Below are positions 7,410 through 17,827 of a DNA stretch of 64,000 bases, piece by piece. How positions within the stretch are numbered: position 1 is the stretch's first letter; the number at the start of each line of letters is the position of its first letter. The translations under genes and the position numbers were made by a program. The notes below the pieces were generated by a model. That model ran no database searches. It was not told the origin of the DNA and saw only the letters and a list, made by a program, of their open reading frames with translations. The stretch comes from Stappia indica (GTDB lineage Bacteria; Pseudomonadota; Alphaproteobacteria; Rhizobiales; Stappiaceae). The DNA is taken from positions 186,001 through 250,000 of the forward strand of contig NZ_MBQE01000005.1 in NCBI RefSeq assembly GCF_001696535.1, written 5' to 3'.

Positions 7410-7922
7410 ATGGCCGACACGCCCGTTCACCCACCCGTCCTGCGGCTCGCCGATCTCGACTGCGTCGCCCAGGCCCACGGCGAGACGTTCGAGGCGCATT
7501 TCGCCTCCATCGCGGCACCGCTCGGCGCGCGCCGGCTCGGGGCGCGCTATGTGGAAGTGCCGGCCGGCAAGAAGGCCTGGCCGTTCCACTGCCACCACGC
7601 CAACGATGAGATGTTCGTGATCCTGTCGGGCTCCGGCACGCTGCGCTATGGCGACAAGCGCCATTCCGTTGCCGGCGGCGATGTCGTCGTCTGCCCGGCC
7701 GGCGGGCCGGAAACCGCGCATCAGCTGATCGCCGGAGCGGACGAGCCGCTGCGCTATCTCGCGGTCAGCACGATGAACGAGCCTGACGTGATGGAATATC
7801 CCGACAGCGGCAAGGTCACGGTGTTCGCCGGGGCGGCTCCCGGCGGCGACAAGACGGCGCGCCGTGTCGCGCTGTCGCTTCGCACCGACAGCGCCGTCGA
7901 CTACTGGGACGGGGAAGAGTAA
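7410..7922 (+). CDS. Cupin-domain protein
   Basis: A 170-residue single-domain cupin (cupin_2). The first motif reads WPFHCHHANDEMFVILSGSGTLRYG, carrying the G(X)5HXH(X)3-4E(X)6G pattern. The second motif is around PAGGPETAHQLIAG and ends at LRYLAVST. The ATG at 7410 has GGAGG about eight bases before it. It is the last gene of the transporter operon. Related small cupins bind a divalent metal and act as isomerases, dioxygenases or ligand-binding proteins. The real activity here is unknown; the location suggests action on the imported compound or its breakdown product. Confidence 0.8.
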   Translation: MADTPVHPPVLRLADLDCVAQAHGETFEAHFASIAAPLGARRLGARYVEVPAGKKAWPFHCHHANDEMFVILSGSGTLRYGDKRHSVAGGDVVVCPAGGPETAHQLIAGADEPLRYLAVSTMNEPDVMEYPDSGKVTVFAGAAPGGDKTARRVALSLRTDSAVDYWDGEE

Positions 7923-7942
7923 GCCGCGAGGGCGGCGGCGGG

Positions 7943-8593
7943 TCAGTCTCGCCGCTCCAGCGCCAGCCGCAGCCCGAAACCGATCAGCACCGCGCCGGTC
8001 AGCCCGTCCAGCGTGCGGGTGACCGCCGGGCGCCTGAGCAGGCCGGCGACGGGACGCGTTGCCAGCGTCAGCAGCGCGAACCAGGCGGTGCCCATCGTCG
8101 CGTGGATCGCGGCAAGGCCGACGCTGAAGGCGACGACCGGCACGCCCTCTGCCGTGAACTGCGGCAGGAAGCTGATGTAGAACACGCCGACCTTGGGGTT
8201 GAGCAGGTTGGTCAGCAGCCCGCGCCAGAACCAGCCGCGGCCGCTGGTGGTGCCCTTGCCTTTCGCGTTTGCCGCTGCCGCGAGCTTCTGTGCCCGCTCC
8301 GCGGAAAGCGCGGCGCGCAGCATGCCGAAGCCGAGCCACAGCAGGTAGAGCGCGCCGGCGATCCGCAGCACGGTGTAGGCGGTTTCCGAGACCGCCAGCA
8401 CCGCGCCGAGGCCGAGCGCGGCCATTAGCCCCCAGGCGAGCACGCCGGTGGAGACCCCGGCGCCGGCCAGCATGGCGCGGCGCGGCCCCTCCACGGCGGC
8501 CGTGCGCAGCACGAGCGCAGTGTCGAGGCCGGGCGTCAGGGTGAGCAGCGCGGCGGCGAGCGAAAAGGCGAGAACGGCGGAAAGCGGATCCAT
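7943..8593 (-). CDS. LysE-family amino-acid/threonine-type exporter
   Basis: A 216-residue LysE/RhtB-family membrane protein with about six hydrophobic segments. The N-terminal signature is FSLAAALLTLTPGLDTALVLRTA, and the mid-protein NLLNPKVGVFYISFLPQF is the second family hallmark. The ATG at 8593 follows AGGA by eight bases; an ATG nine bases upstream is possible. Members export amino acids or their derivatives from the cytoplasm. It converges on the cupin gene and forms a single-gene unit. A link to the neighbouring cluster is not shown. Confidence 0.85.
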   Translation of the reverse strand: MDPLSAVLAFSLAAALLTLTPGLDTALVLRTAAVEGPRRAMLAGAGVSTGVLAWGLMAALGLGAVLAVSETAYTVLRIAGALYLLWLGFGMLRAALSAERAQKLAAAANAKGKGTTSGRGWFWRGLLTNLLNPKVGVFYISFLPQFTAEGVPVVAFSVGLAAIHATMGTAWFALLTLATRPVAGLLRRPAVTRTLDGLTGAVLIGFGLRLALERRD

Positions 8594-8843
8594 CGGCAGC
8601 ATCCTGGCGAAAGCGGCGTCCGCTGGCGCGCGGAGCATCGTCCGCCAAGGGATGGCACGGCTGTGCCGACTGGCCAAGCGGTTTCGCTTCAGCCGGCCGT
8701 GAGGTTCTTTCGCTTGCCGGTCAGGATGGGCGGCCCTGCGGCTCAGCAATTGTGCGTATTGCGTGGTCACCGGGCGAGGGCCGATGCTTGGGCAACCAAC
8801 CAGACGCCCGCGCGGGCGGGCCTCCCGACACACGAGATCCGCG

Positions 8844-10598
8844 ATGACCGCCACCGGACAGGATGCGCGCAACCAAGCGGCGCACCGTTCCGCATCCGCT
8901 TCGGCCGCCCTCGACCCGGCCGCCCTGTTCACCCCCAAGCTCGTCACCGTCCTGAGGGAAGGCTACGGCCTTGCGGCGCTGCGCGCCGACGCGGTCGCCG
9001 GACTGACGGTCGCCATCGTCGCGCTGCCGCTGTCGATGGCGATCGCCATCGCCTCCGGCGTCACGCCCGCGCAAGGGCTCTACACCGCCATCGTCGGCGG
9101 GTTCCTCGTCTCGGCGCTGGGCGGCAGCCGCTTCCAGATCGGCGGGCCGGCGGGCGCCTTCATCGTGCTTGTCGCCGCGACGGTGATGCAGCACGGCGTC
9201 GACGGGCTGATCCTGGCGACCTTCCTGTCGGGCCTGATCCTGGTCGGCGTCGGGGCCTTGCGGCTCGGCACCTATATAAAGTTCATTCCCTGGCCGGTGA
9301 CCGTCGGGTTCACCGCCGGCATCGCGGTAATCATCCTCGCCTCGCAGGTGAAGGATCTGCTGGGCCTGACGCTGGACGGGCCCGAGCCCGGTCCCTTGCT
9401 GGAAAAGCTGCCGGTGCTGTGGCGGGCCCTGCCGGACCTCGACCCGGCGGCGGCGCTGCTCGCCGCCGGCACCATCGCCGTGATCCTCGTGCTGAAGCGC
9501 TGGCGGCCGCACTGGCCGGGCCTGCTGATCGCCATCGTGCTCGCCTCCCTGGCGACCTGGGCAGCCGGTCTGCCGGTCGCCACCATCGGCTCGCGCTTCG
9601 GCGGCATCCCGAGCGGGCTGCCGGTGCCGGCCCTGCCGGCCCTGTCGATGGAGAAGATCCTCGCGGTGCTGCCGGCGGCCGTCTCCTTCGCGCTGCTCGG
9701 CGCCATCGAATCGCTGCTGTCGGCGGTGGTCGCCGACGGGATGAGCGGGCGCCGCCACCGCTCCAATTGCGAGCTGGTGGGGCAGGGCGTCGCCAATATG
9801 GGCTCGGCGCTGTTCGGCGGCTTCTGCGTCACCGGCACCATCGCCCGCACCGCGACCAATGTGCGCGCCGGCGCCATCGGCCCGGTCGCCGGCATGCTGC
9901 ACGCCCTGTTCCTGCTGGCCTTCATGCTGCTGGCCGCGCCGCTCGCCTCCTACATTCCGCTGGCGAGCCTTGCCGGCCTGCTGGCTGTCGTCGCCTGGAA
10001 CATGGCCGAGCGCCACGCCATTGCGGTGCTGCTGCGCACCTCGCGCGGCGATGCGCTGGTCTTCGCGGTGACCTTCCTGCTGACGATCTTTCGCGACCTG
10101 ACCGAGGCCATCGTCACCGGCTTCGCGCTCGGCTCGGTGCTGTTCATCCACCGCATGTCGCAGATCGCCGGCGTGCGCCGTCTGCCGCTGGTCTCGGAGG
10201 ACCGGGCGGACACCAGCGCCGATGGCGGCCTGCCCTATGACGGGGCGGCGGCCGATCCGCAGATCATCGTCTATCGCATCACGGGGGTGTTCTTCTTCGG
10301 CGCGGCCTCGTCCATCGGCTCGGTGCTGGAAAGCATTTCCGACACGCACCGGGCGCTGGTGGTCGATTTCTCGGCCGTGCCCTTCCTCGATTCAACCGGC
10401 GCGAACACGGTCGCGGGCCTTGTCGACAAGGCCTCGCGCCGCGGCGTTGCGGTGGTTCTGTGCGGTCTGGAGGAGAGCCTGCGCCGCCCACTGGAGGCGC
10501 AGGGCGTTCAGGCGCCGAAAGTCACCTTCGCCGCCGATGTGGAGGCGGCGCTGGCGATGCTGCAGGCGGAGCCGAGCGCTCAGGAGGTGCGGCGGTAG
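8844..10598 (+). CDS. SulP-family anion transporter with STAS domain
   Basis: A 584-residue SulP (SLC26) protein. Residues about 50-420 form the membrane domain, with the family signature PLSMAIAIASGVTPAQGLYTAIVGG (about 66-90) and the Q-x-x-G-P-A segment FQIGGPAGAFIV. A C-terminal STAS domain (about 455-575) is seen in VDFSAVPFLDSTGANTVAGLVDKA. Known bacterial members carry sulfate, bicarbonate or dicarboxylates. The ATG at 8844 is the first that gives a compact cytoplasmic tail; its ribosome site is poor and longer versions are possible. The 3' end overlaps the convergent pmtA gene by 19 bp. Confidence 0.88.
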   Translation: MTATGQDARNQAAHRSASASAALDPAALFTPKLVTVLREGYGLAALRADAVAGLTVAIVALPLSMAIAIASGVTPAQGLYTAIVGGFLVSALGGSRFQIGGPAGAFIVLVAATVMQHGVDGLILATFLSGLILVGVGALRLGTYIKFIPWPVTVGFTAGIAVIILASQVKDLLGLTLDGPEPGPLLEKLPVLWRALPDLDPAAALLAAGTIAVILVLKRWRPHWPGLLIAIVLASLATWAAGLPVATIGSRFGGIPSGLPVPALPALSMEKILAVLPAAVSFALLGAIESLLSAVVADGMSGRRHRSNCELVGQGVANMGSALFGGFCVTGTIARTATNVRAGAIGPVAGMLHALFLLAFMLLAAPLASYIPLASLAGLLAVVAWNMAERHAIAVLLRTSRGDALVFAVTFLLTIFRDLTEAIVTGFALGSVLFIHRMSQIAGVRRLPLVSEDRADTSADGGLPYDGAAADPQIIVYRITGVFFFGAASSIGSVLESISDTHRALVVDFSAVPFLDSTGANTVAGLVDKASRRGVAVVLCGLEESLRRPLEAQGVQAPKVTFAADVEAALAMLQAEPSAQEVRR

Positions 10599-11197
10599 AC
10601 CCACACGCGCGCGGGCGGCAGGTTCTTGAGGATCCAGCCGCTGCGCTGCACCGAGAAGAGCTCCGGCTCCGGTGCGACCGGCGGCACCAGGGCATAGGAG
10701 AACTGGATGAACGGGGCGCCGGGCTGCAGCAGCTCGAAGGCCTGCATCAGCAGCGCGCGGCGCTCTTCCTTGGGCCGCGAGAACAGCGGCATGGAGGAAA
10801 CGACGCTCGCCAGCGTGCCCGGCTCCACATCGGCCAGCGTGTCGCGCAGCCGGTAGGCATCGCCCTTGACGATGGCCATGTCGCCGTAGCGGCGCGCCAG
10901 CAGGCGGCAGAAATCGTCGCTGTATTCCAGCGCGATGACGCGGCTTTGCGGAATGCCGCGCTCGAGAATCGCATGGGTGACGACGCCGGTTCCGGGGCCG
11001 AGCTCCAGGACCGGGCCGGGACGCTCGATCTCCACGAAGCTCGCCATGCGGCGGGACAGGTCGGGGCCGGAGGGGCTGACGGCGCCGGTGGTCAGCGGCT
11101 TTTCCGCCCAGTTGCGCAGGAAGCGGAACTCGTCGGCGAGCTTGGCCGACAGGCCTTTGACCTTGCGGGCGGAAACGTCGAGCATGCTGAAATCCAT
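10580..11197 (-). CDS. pmtA: Phospholipid N-methyltransferase (PmtA type)
   Basis: A 205-residue SAM-dependent methyltransferase resembling the rhizobial PmtA that methylates phosphatidylethanolamine three times to phosphatidylcholine. Features are the N-terminal DEFRFLRNWAEKPLTTGAVSPSG, which fits the membrane-surface helix of PmtA, and motif I LELGPGTGVVTHAIL (64-78) with an acidic residue in IALEYSDDF. SMPLFSRP and FIQFSYALVPP are typical later blocks. Either 11197 (MDFSML) or 11185 could be the start. The 3' end overlaps the convergent SulP gene. Phosphatidylcholine is a normal membrane lipid of plant- and host-associated alphaproteobacteria. Confidence 0.82.
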   Translation of the reverse strand: MDFSMLDVSARKVKGLSAKLADEFRFLRNWAEKPLTTGAVSPSGPDLSRRMASFVEIERPGPVLELGPGTGVVTHAILERGIPQSRVIALEYSDDFCRLLARRYGDMAIVKGDAYRLRDTLADVEPGTLASVVSSMPLFSRPKEERRALLMQAFELLQPGAPFIQFSYALVPPVAPEPELFSVQRSGWILKNLPPARVWVYRRTS

Positions 11198-11297
11198 CCC
11201 TTTTGAAACGTAGAGGCTGGCCGGCAACCTGCTTCGACTGCGAAAGTGGGCCGTGCCCGTGGTGAAATCAAGGCAAGGCCAACGTCTTCGGCCGGTT

Positions 11298-11702
11298 TTA
11301 ATCGGCGCCCGTCTTGTCCGGCCGCATGAAGACGAAGGCGAGCTTGTTGCCGTCGGGGTCGCGCACATAGCCGCCGAAGAAGGCGGGGCCGTATTGCGGA
11401 CGCGGTCCGGGCGCGCCCTCGTCGCTGCCGCCATGGGCAAGCGCTGCGGCATGGAGGTCTGCAACCATCTTCTCGGATGAGGCGCGAAAGGCCAGCATCA
11501 CGCCGTTGCCGACCGAGGCGGGGGCGCCGTCGAACGGCGCACCGACCACCAGCGCGCCGCGCGCCGGATCGTCGAAGGAGCCCCACGAGGCGCCGGTCTC
11601 GCCGCTCCAGCAGCGAGGTTCGCCGAGGATGTCCATCACCGCATCGTAGAAGCGGATCGCCCGGGCAAGGTCCCTGGTACCGAGTGTCGCATAGCAGAAC
11701 AT
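11298..11702 (-). CDS. VOC-superfamily (glyoxalase-like) protein
   Basis: A 134-residue protein of one vicinal-oxygen-chelate fold: YATLGTRDLARAIRFYDAVMDILG at the start and FFGGYVRDPDGNKLAFVFM at the end are the two beta-alpha-beta-beta-beta modules of a glyoxalase/bleomycin-resistance-like protein. The family binds a divalent metal as a dimer. The reaction here is unknown. It follows dnaJ on the same strand with about 40 bp between them and could be read through from the dnaK-dnaJ unit. Confidence 0.8.
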   Translation of the reverse strand: MFCYATLGTRDLARAIRFYDAVMDILGEPRCWSGETGASWGSFDDPARGALVVGAPFDGAPASVGNGVMLAFRASSEKMVADLHAAALAHGGSDEGAPGPRPQYGPAFFGGYVRDPDGNKLAFVFMRPDKTGAD

Positions 11703-11742
11703 CGCCGGCTCCTTGCCTTGCCCGGTTGCCGTATCGGCCCGC

Positions 11743-12867
11743 TCACTTGCCGAGCGTGTCGAGGAAATCCTTCACCCGGGAGAAGAAGCCGCTCGATTCG
11801 GGATGGGTCTCGCCGGAGGATTCCTGCTCGAACTCGGCCAGCAGCTCGCGCTGGCGGCGCGTCAGGTTGGTCGGCGTTTCCACCGTCACCTGGATATAGG
11901 CGTCGCCGAACTGCTGCGAGCGCATGACCGGCATGCCCTTGCCCTTGAGGCGGAACTGCTTGCCGGTCTGGGTGCCCTCCGGCACCTTGACCCGCATGGT
12001 CTCGCCACTGAGCGTCGGCACCTCGAACTGGCCGCCGAGCGCCGCGGTCGTCATCGACACCGGCACGCGGCAGTAAAGGTCCGCGCCGTCGCGCTGGAAG
12101 AAGGCGTGCGGGCGGATCGACAGGAAGATGTAGAGATCTCCGGACGGGCCGCCGCGCAGGCCGGCCTCGCCCTCGCCGCCGAGACGGATGCGGGTGCCGT
12201 CCTCGATGCCGGCGGGAATGTTCACCGACAGGGTGCGGTTGACGGTCTTGCGGCCGGCGCCCTGGCAGTCGGGGCAGGGGTCGGAGATCACCTGGCCGCG
12301 GCCCTGGCAGGCGGTGCAGGTGCGCTCCAGCGTGAAGAAGCCCTGGGAGGCGCGCACCCGGCCCGAGCCCCCGCACATGCGGCAGATGGTCGGCGAGCTG
12401 CCGGGCTTGGCGCCGGAGCCGGTGCAGGTCTCGCAGGTGATCGAGGTCGGCACCTCGATCTCCACGGTCTTGCCGGCGAAGGCCTCTTCCAGCGAGATCT
12501 CGAGATTGTAGCGCAGGTCCGCACCCCGGTCGCGCCCGCCGCGCCGTCCGCCGGCCATGCCGAAGAACTCGTCGAAAATGTCGGACATGGCCGAGGCGAA
12601 GTCGCCCGGGCCGCCGCCGCGCCCGCCGCCGAAGCCGCCGTTTTCGAAGGCGGCATGGCCGAAGCGGTCATAGGCGGCGCGCTTCTGCTCGTCCTTCAGC
12701 GTGTCGTAGGCTTCGCTGATTTCCTTGAAGCGGTTCTCCGCCTCCGCGTCTCCCGGATTGCGGTCCGGGTGATACTGCATGGCGAGCTTGCGGTAGGCGC
12801 TCTTCAGCACCGTTCCGTCGGCGTCGCGGGCAACGCCCAGAACCTCGTAGTAGTCGCGCTTTTCCAT
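11743..12867 (-). CDS. dnaJ: Chaperone DnaJ (Hsp40)
   Basis: A 374-residue type I J-protein, normal length. The J domain (1-70) contains the HPD triad in [12 protein letters not shown] Gly/Phe-rich stretch (about 75-105, [16 protein letters not shown]) follows. The zinc region has four CxxCxGxG-type repeats ([32 protein letters not shown]) at about 145-215, followed by the substrate-binding C-terminal domains. It stimulates DnaK ATPase and delivers clients in the cytoplasm. Its ATG overlaps the TGA of the FkbM-type methyltransferase gene (TGATG at 12865-12869), so translation is probably coupled to that gene rather than to dnaK. Confidence 0.97.
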   Translation of the reverse strand: MEKRDYYEVLGVARDADGTVLKSAYRKLAMQYHPDRNPGDAEAENRFKEISEAYDTLKDEQKRAAYDRFGHAAFENGGFGGGRGGGPGDFASAMSDIFDEFFGMAGGRRGGRDRGADLRYNLEISLEEAFAGKTVEIEVPTSITCETCTGSGAKPGSSPTICRMCGGSGRVRASQGFFTLERTCTACQGRGQVISDPCPDCQGAGRKTVNRTLSVNIPAGIEDGTRIRLGGEGEAGLRGGPSGDLYIFLSIRPHAFFQRDGADLYCRVPVSMTTAALGGQFEVPTLSGETMRVKVPEGTQTGKQFRLKGKGMPVMRSQQFGDAYIQVTVETPTNLTRRQRELLAEFEQESSGETHPESSGFFSRVKDFLDTLGK

Positions 12868-13742
12868 CAGGATGTCCCATCACTTCGCCCCGCGCGAAGG
12901 CGCAGCAGGGCGTTCAGCCGCGTGCGGCTGGCAAGTTCGTATCCGTTGTCGAGGCACAGGCGGACGACGGCGGGCAGCTCCTCGCGCTTGCCGGCTTCCA
13001 CCACGATCATCCGCGGCCACAGGCCGGCGGGCGCCGCCGCGAACAGGCCGTGCAAGGCCGCCTCGTCGTGGCCCTCCAGATCCACTTTCATCGCGTCGAT
13101 GCGGACGATGCCGCGCCGGGCGCAGATCTCGTGGATCGGCAGGATCTCGAACGTGTCGGTCTCGCCCTCGCCGGCGGCGCGCACCTGGTGCTCGCCGCGA
13201 TTGCCCTCATGCGCCAGCATGGCGCCGCGCCCGGCATGCTCGCCGACGGCGCAGGCCGCCACCATGACGCTGTCGCCGGCATCCGAGGCCGCGATATTGG
13301 CCTCCAGCCGCGACCGCGTGCCGGCATCCGGCTCCACCGCCAGCACCACCACCTCGCGCGACAGCTCGCGCGCGACGCTGACCATCCACAGGCTGTAGAG
13401 GCCGACATTGGCACCGAGGTCGAGGAAGACGAAGGGGCTGGAGGGGGAGGTTGCGAACGCCTCGCGCAGCGCTTCGCGCTCGGCCCGGTCGAACAGCTGC
13501 GGGCCGGCGACGGCGCGCTTTTCGCAGCGGTTGCCGGCCGGGTAGAGCCGGGCGCGGATCTGCGGGAAGACCTCGACGTCGAACGGGCCGGGCTTGCCGC
13601 GCGTCACGATCCGGCGCAGCAGCGACACGCCGATGCGGCCGAGCCGATTGCCCGGCAGCATGCCGGCAAGACGGCGCGCTGCCCTGCCGAGCGGCGGCAA
13701 CGCATGGGTGCCGTATGGCGGTTCGAGCGTCGGCTGCCTCAT
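12867..13742 (-). CDS. FkbM-family SAM-dependent methyltransferase between dnaK and dnaJ
   Basis: A 291-residue FkbM-type methyltransferase (Methyltransf_21). Motif I is [15 protein letters not shown] (about 110-124), followed by [18 protein letters not shown]. The later block [18 protein letters not shown] (about 216-233) is the FkbM hallmark, and [10 protein letters not shown] follows. Such enzymes O-methylate sugars or small molecules; the target here is unknown. It sits inside the dnaK-dnaJ unit, 228 bp after dnaK, and its stop overlaps the dnaJ start. That position suggests heat-inducible expression with the chaperones. The start has no strong ribosome site, and a later Met (about residue 28) is possible. 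Confidence 0.85.
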   Translation of the reverse strand: MRQPTLEPPYGTHALPPLGRAARRLAGMLPGNRLGRIGVSLLRRIVTRGKPGPFDVEVFPQIRARLYPAGNRCEKRAVAGPQLFDRAEREALREAFATSPSSPFVFLDLGANVGLYSLWMVSVARELSREVVVLAVEPDAGTRSRLEANIAASDAGDSVMVAACAVGEHAGRGAMLAHEGNRGEHQVRAAGEGETDTFEILPIHEICARRGIVRIDAMKVDLEGHDEAALHGLFAAAPAGLWPRMIVVEAGKREELPAVVRLCLDNGYELASRTRLNALLRLRAGRSDGTS

Positions 13743-13829
13743 GCCCGGATGTCACTCTCCAGCGTCTTGGTCGCGCCGGCAGGACCCGGCGGCGGGAAGG
13801 TCGGCCGCAGGGAGCGACCGGATCAACGT

Positions 13830-13876
13830 CCCTTGAATAAGGGCAAGGGCAGCCGGACGAAAGGCCCGCTGCCCTT
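13830..13876 (-). other. Stem-loops between dnaK and FkbM gene
   Basis: A perfect 9-bp stem (13845-13853 with 13868-13876, AAGGGCAGC/GCTGCCCTT, 14-base loop) lies next to a small hairpin CCCTT-GAAT-AAGGG (13830-13843). The AAGGG strands are similar, so alternative pairings are possible. There is no T-run, so it looks more like an mRNA processing or stability element than a full terminator. It may make dnaK mRNA more abundant than dnaJ. Confidence 0.5.
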
Positions 13877-13970
13877 ACCTGCAGTTCTTGGCGGCCGGAA
13901 CATGGGCGCTCCGGCGGGCCGGCGGCGCGGCGTGTCCCGCGAAGGGAGACCGCGTCGCCGGTCAGTCAGG

Positions 13971-15893
<1,923 letters not shown>

Positions 15894-16323
15894 ATTACCC
15901 TCTCTTTCCAGCAAGCCGGTCGGACCCGTTACGGCATCGGACCGGCCCCTCTTTTCGGTTCATGGTGACGGACCGGCCGCGGGGCGGGCCCGCATGTCGG
16001 AACACGTCGGCAGAACGTGACCGCTATATATGTTGGGCGCTTGCGCATCGCAAGGCTGGCGCGCCGGGCAGATCCGTCCTGCATCGTGCCGCCCACCGGC
16101 TGCGAGTCGCCTGCGCCTTCCAGGGAAATGGCGCCTCTCGGCCGATATTGCAATGCAGCGCAAACCTCCGTAGAAGTGCCGCTACGTAGTCCGCCGAAGG
16201 GTGGCCCTGCATCCCTCGCGCCTCACTGGCCGCCCTTGCGGATGCCGCCCGCCCCTTCTCGACCAGAACCCGTCTGCATGGCGGCGCCCCGGCGCGCTGC
16301 CCGGCACCAGACCGGATGGCCTG
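15894..16323. other. Divergent regulatory region between dnaK and SulP gene
   Basis: This 430 bp region has no convincing gene. It contains the dnaK leader of about 120 nt and the RpoH-type promoter at 16024-16054. The part from about 16060 to 16323 must hold the promoter of the rightward SulP-Usp operon, but no clear -35/-10 pair was recognised there. An upstream extension of the SulP frame to 16201 is possible but is not conserved-looking. Confidence 0.6.
16024..16054 (-). promoter_or_regulatory. RpoH (sigma-32) promoter of dnaK
   Basis: On the minus strand CTTGCG (16049-16054), a 16-bp spacer and CATATATAG (16024-16032) match the alphaproteobacterial heat-shock consensus CTTG..-N16-18-CYTATNT with one mismatch in the -10. 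The -35 is embedded in a palindrome, CTTGCGCATCGCAAG (16040-16054). Transcription would start near 16017, giving a leader of about 120 nt before dnaK. Confidence 0.7.
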
Positions 16324-17808
16324 ATGTTTTCCCTGTCCTCCTATGCGCAGGACTGGACCGGCAATGTCCGCAAGGACCTCTTGGCCGGCCTCGTCGTCGC
16401 ACTCGCCCTCATTCCCGAGGCGATCGCCTTTTCCATCATCGCCGGTGTCGACCCCAAGGTCGGCCTCTATGCCTCCTTCTCCATCGCGGTGATCACCGCC
16501 ATCGTCGGCGGCCGCCCCGGCATGATCTCCGCCGCAACGGCCGCCACCGCCGTGCTGATGGTGACGCTGGTCAAGGAGCACGGCCTGCAATACCTGCTCG
16601 CCGCAACCGTGCTGGCCGGCCTGCTGCAGATCCTCGCCGGCCTGCTGCGGCTCGGCGCGGTGATGCGCTTCGTCTCGCGCTCGGTGATGACCGGTTTCGT
16701 CAACGCGCTCGCCATCCTGATCTTCATGGCGCAGCTGCCCGAGCTGATCGGCGTCACCTGGCTGACCTATGTGATGGTCGCGGCCGGTCTTGCCATCATC
16801 TACCTGTTTCCGCGCCTGACGACGGCGGTTCCCTCGCCGCTGGTCTGCATCCTGGTGCTGACTGCGATCACCCTGGCGCTGGGGCTCGACGTGCGCACGG
16901 TCGGCGACATGGGCGCGCTGCCGGATACGTTGCCGGTCTTCCTGATCCCCGACATCCCGCTGACCCTCGAGACGCTGTTGATCATCCTGCCCTATTCGGC
17001 GGGCGTGGCCGCGGTCGGCCTGCTCGAATCGCTGATGACGGCGGCCATCGTCGACGATCTCACCGACACGCCGAGCGACAAGAACCAGGAATGCATCGGC
17101 CAGGGCATCGCCAATGCGGCGACCGGCTTCATCGGCGGCATGGCCGGCTGCGCCATGATCGGCCAGTCGATGATCAACGTGAAGTCGGGCGGGCGCGGGC
17201 GCCTGTCGACCTTTGCGGCCGGCACCATCCTGCTGTTCCTGATCGTCGTGCTGGGCGAGTGGGTCGGGCGGATCCCGATGCCGGCGCTGGTGGCGATCAT
17301 GATCATGGTGTCCGTCGGCACGTTCAGCTGGTCCTCGATCCGCAACCTCAAGGACCATCCGCGCTCCTCCTCCATCGTCATGGTGGCGACGGTGGCCGGC
17401 GTGGTGCTGACCCACAATCTCGCCATCGGCGTGCTGATCGGCGTGCTGCTGTCCGGCATCTTCTTCGCCTGGAAGATCGCGCAGATCTTCCGCGTCACCT
17501 CCAGCCTGTCGGAAGACGGGCGCACCCGCACCTATGTGGTCGAGGGGCAGGTGTTCTTCGCCTCGGCCGAGGCCTTTACCAATGCCTTCGACTTCCGCGA
17601 GGTGCTGGAAAAGGTGATCATCGATGTCAGCCGGGCGCATATCTGGGACATCTCGGCGGTGGCCTCGCTCGACATGGTCGTGCTGAAGTTCCGCCGCGAG
17701 GGCGCCGAGGTCGATATCGTCGGCATCAACGAGGCGAGCGAGACCATCGTCGACCAGCTCGCCATCCACGACAAGCCGGGCGCGCTCGAACGCCTGATGG
17801 GCCATTGA
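16324..17808 (+). CDS. SulP-family anion transporter with STAS domain
   Basis: A 494-residue SulP protein, distinct from the 584-residue one 6 kb upstream. The signature [25 protein letters not shown] (about 29-53) starts the membrane domain, followed by [17 protein letters not shown]-terminal STAS domain (about 395-490) contains [26 protein letters not shown]. The ATG at 16324 ([22 protein letters not shown]) gives the normal short tail. It is 19 bp from the following Usp gene, with which it surely forms an operon. SulP-Usp pairs of this kind are often annotated as sulfate or bicarbonate uptake; the substrate is not evident from sequence. Confidence 0.88.
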   Translation: MFSLSSYAQDWTGNVRKDLLAGLVVALALIPEAIAFSIIAGVDPKVGLYASFSIAVITAIVGGRPGMISAATAATAVLMVTLVKEHGLQYLLAATVLAGLLQILAGLLRLGAVMRFVSRSVMTGFVNALAILIFMAQLPELIGVTWLTYVMVAAGLAIIYLFPRLTTAVPSPLVCILVLTAITLALGLDVRTVGDMGALPDTLPVFLIPDIPLTLETLLIILPYSAGVAAVGLLESLMTAAIVDDLTDTPSDKNQECIGQGIANAATGFIGGMAGCAMIGQSMINVKSGGRGRLSTFAAGTILLFLIVVLGEWVGRIPMPALVAIMIMVSVGTFSWSSIRNLKDHPRSSSIVMVATVAGVVLTHNLAIGVLIGVLLSGIFFAWKIAQIFRVTSSLSEDGRTRTYVVEGQVFFASAEAFTNAFDFREVLEKVIIDVSRAHIWDISAVASLDMVVLKFRREGAEVDIVGINEASETIVDQLAIHDKPGALERLMGH

Positions 17809-17827
17809 GCCGAGCGGAGGACACCCC

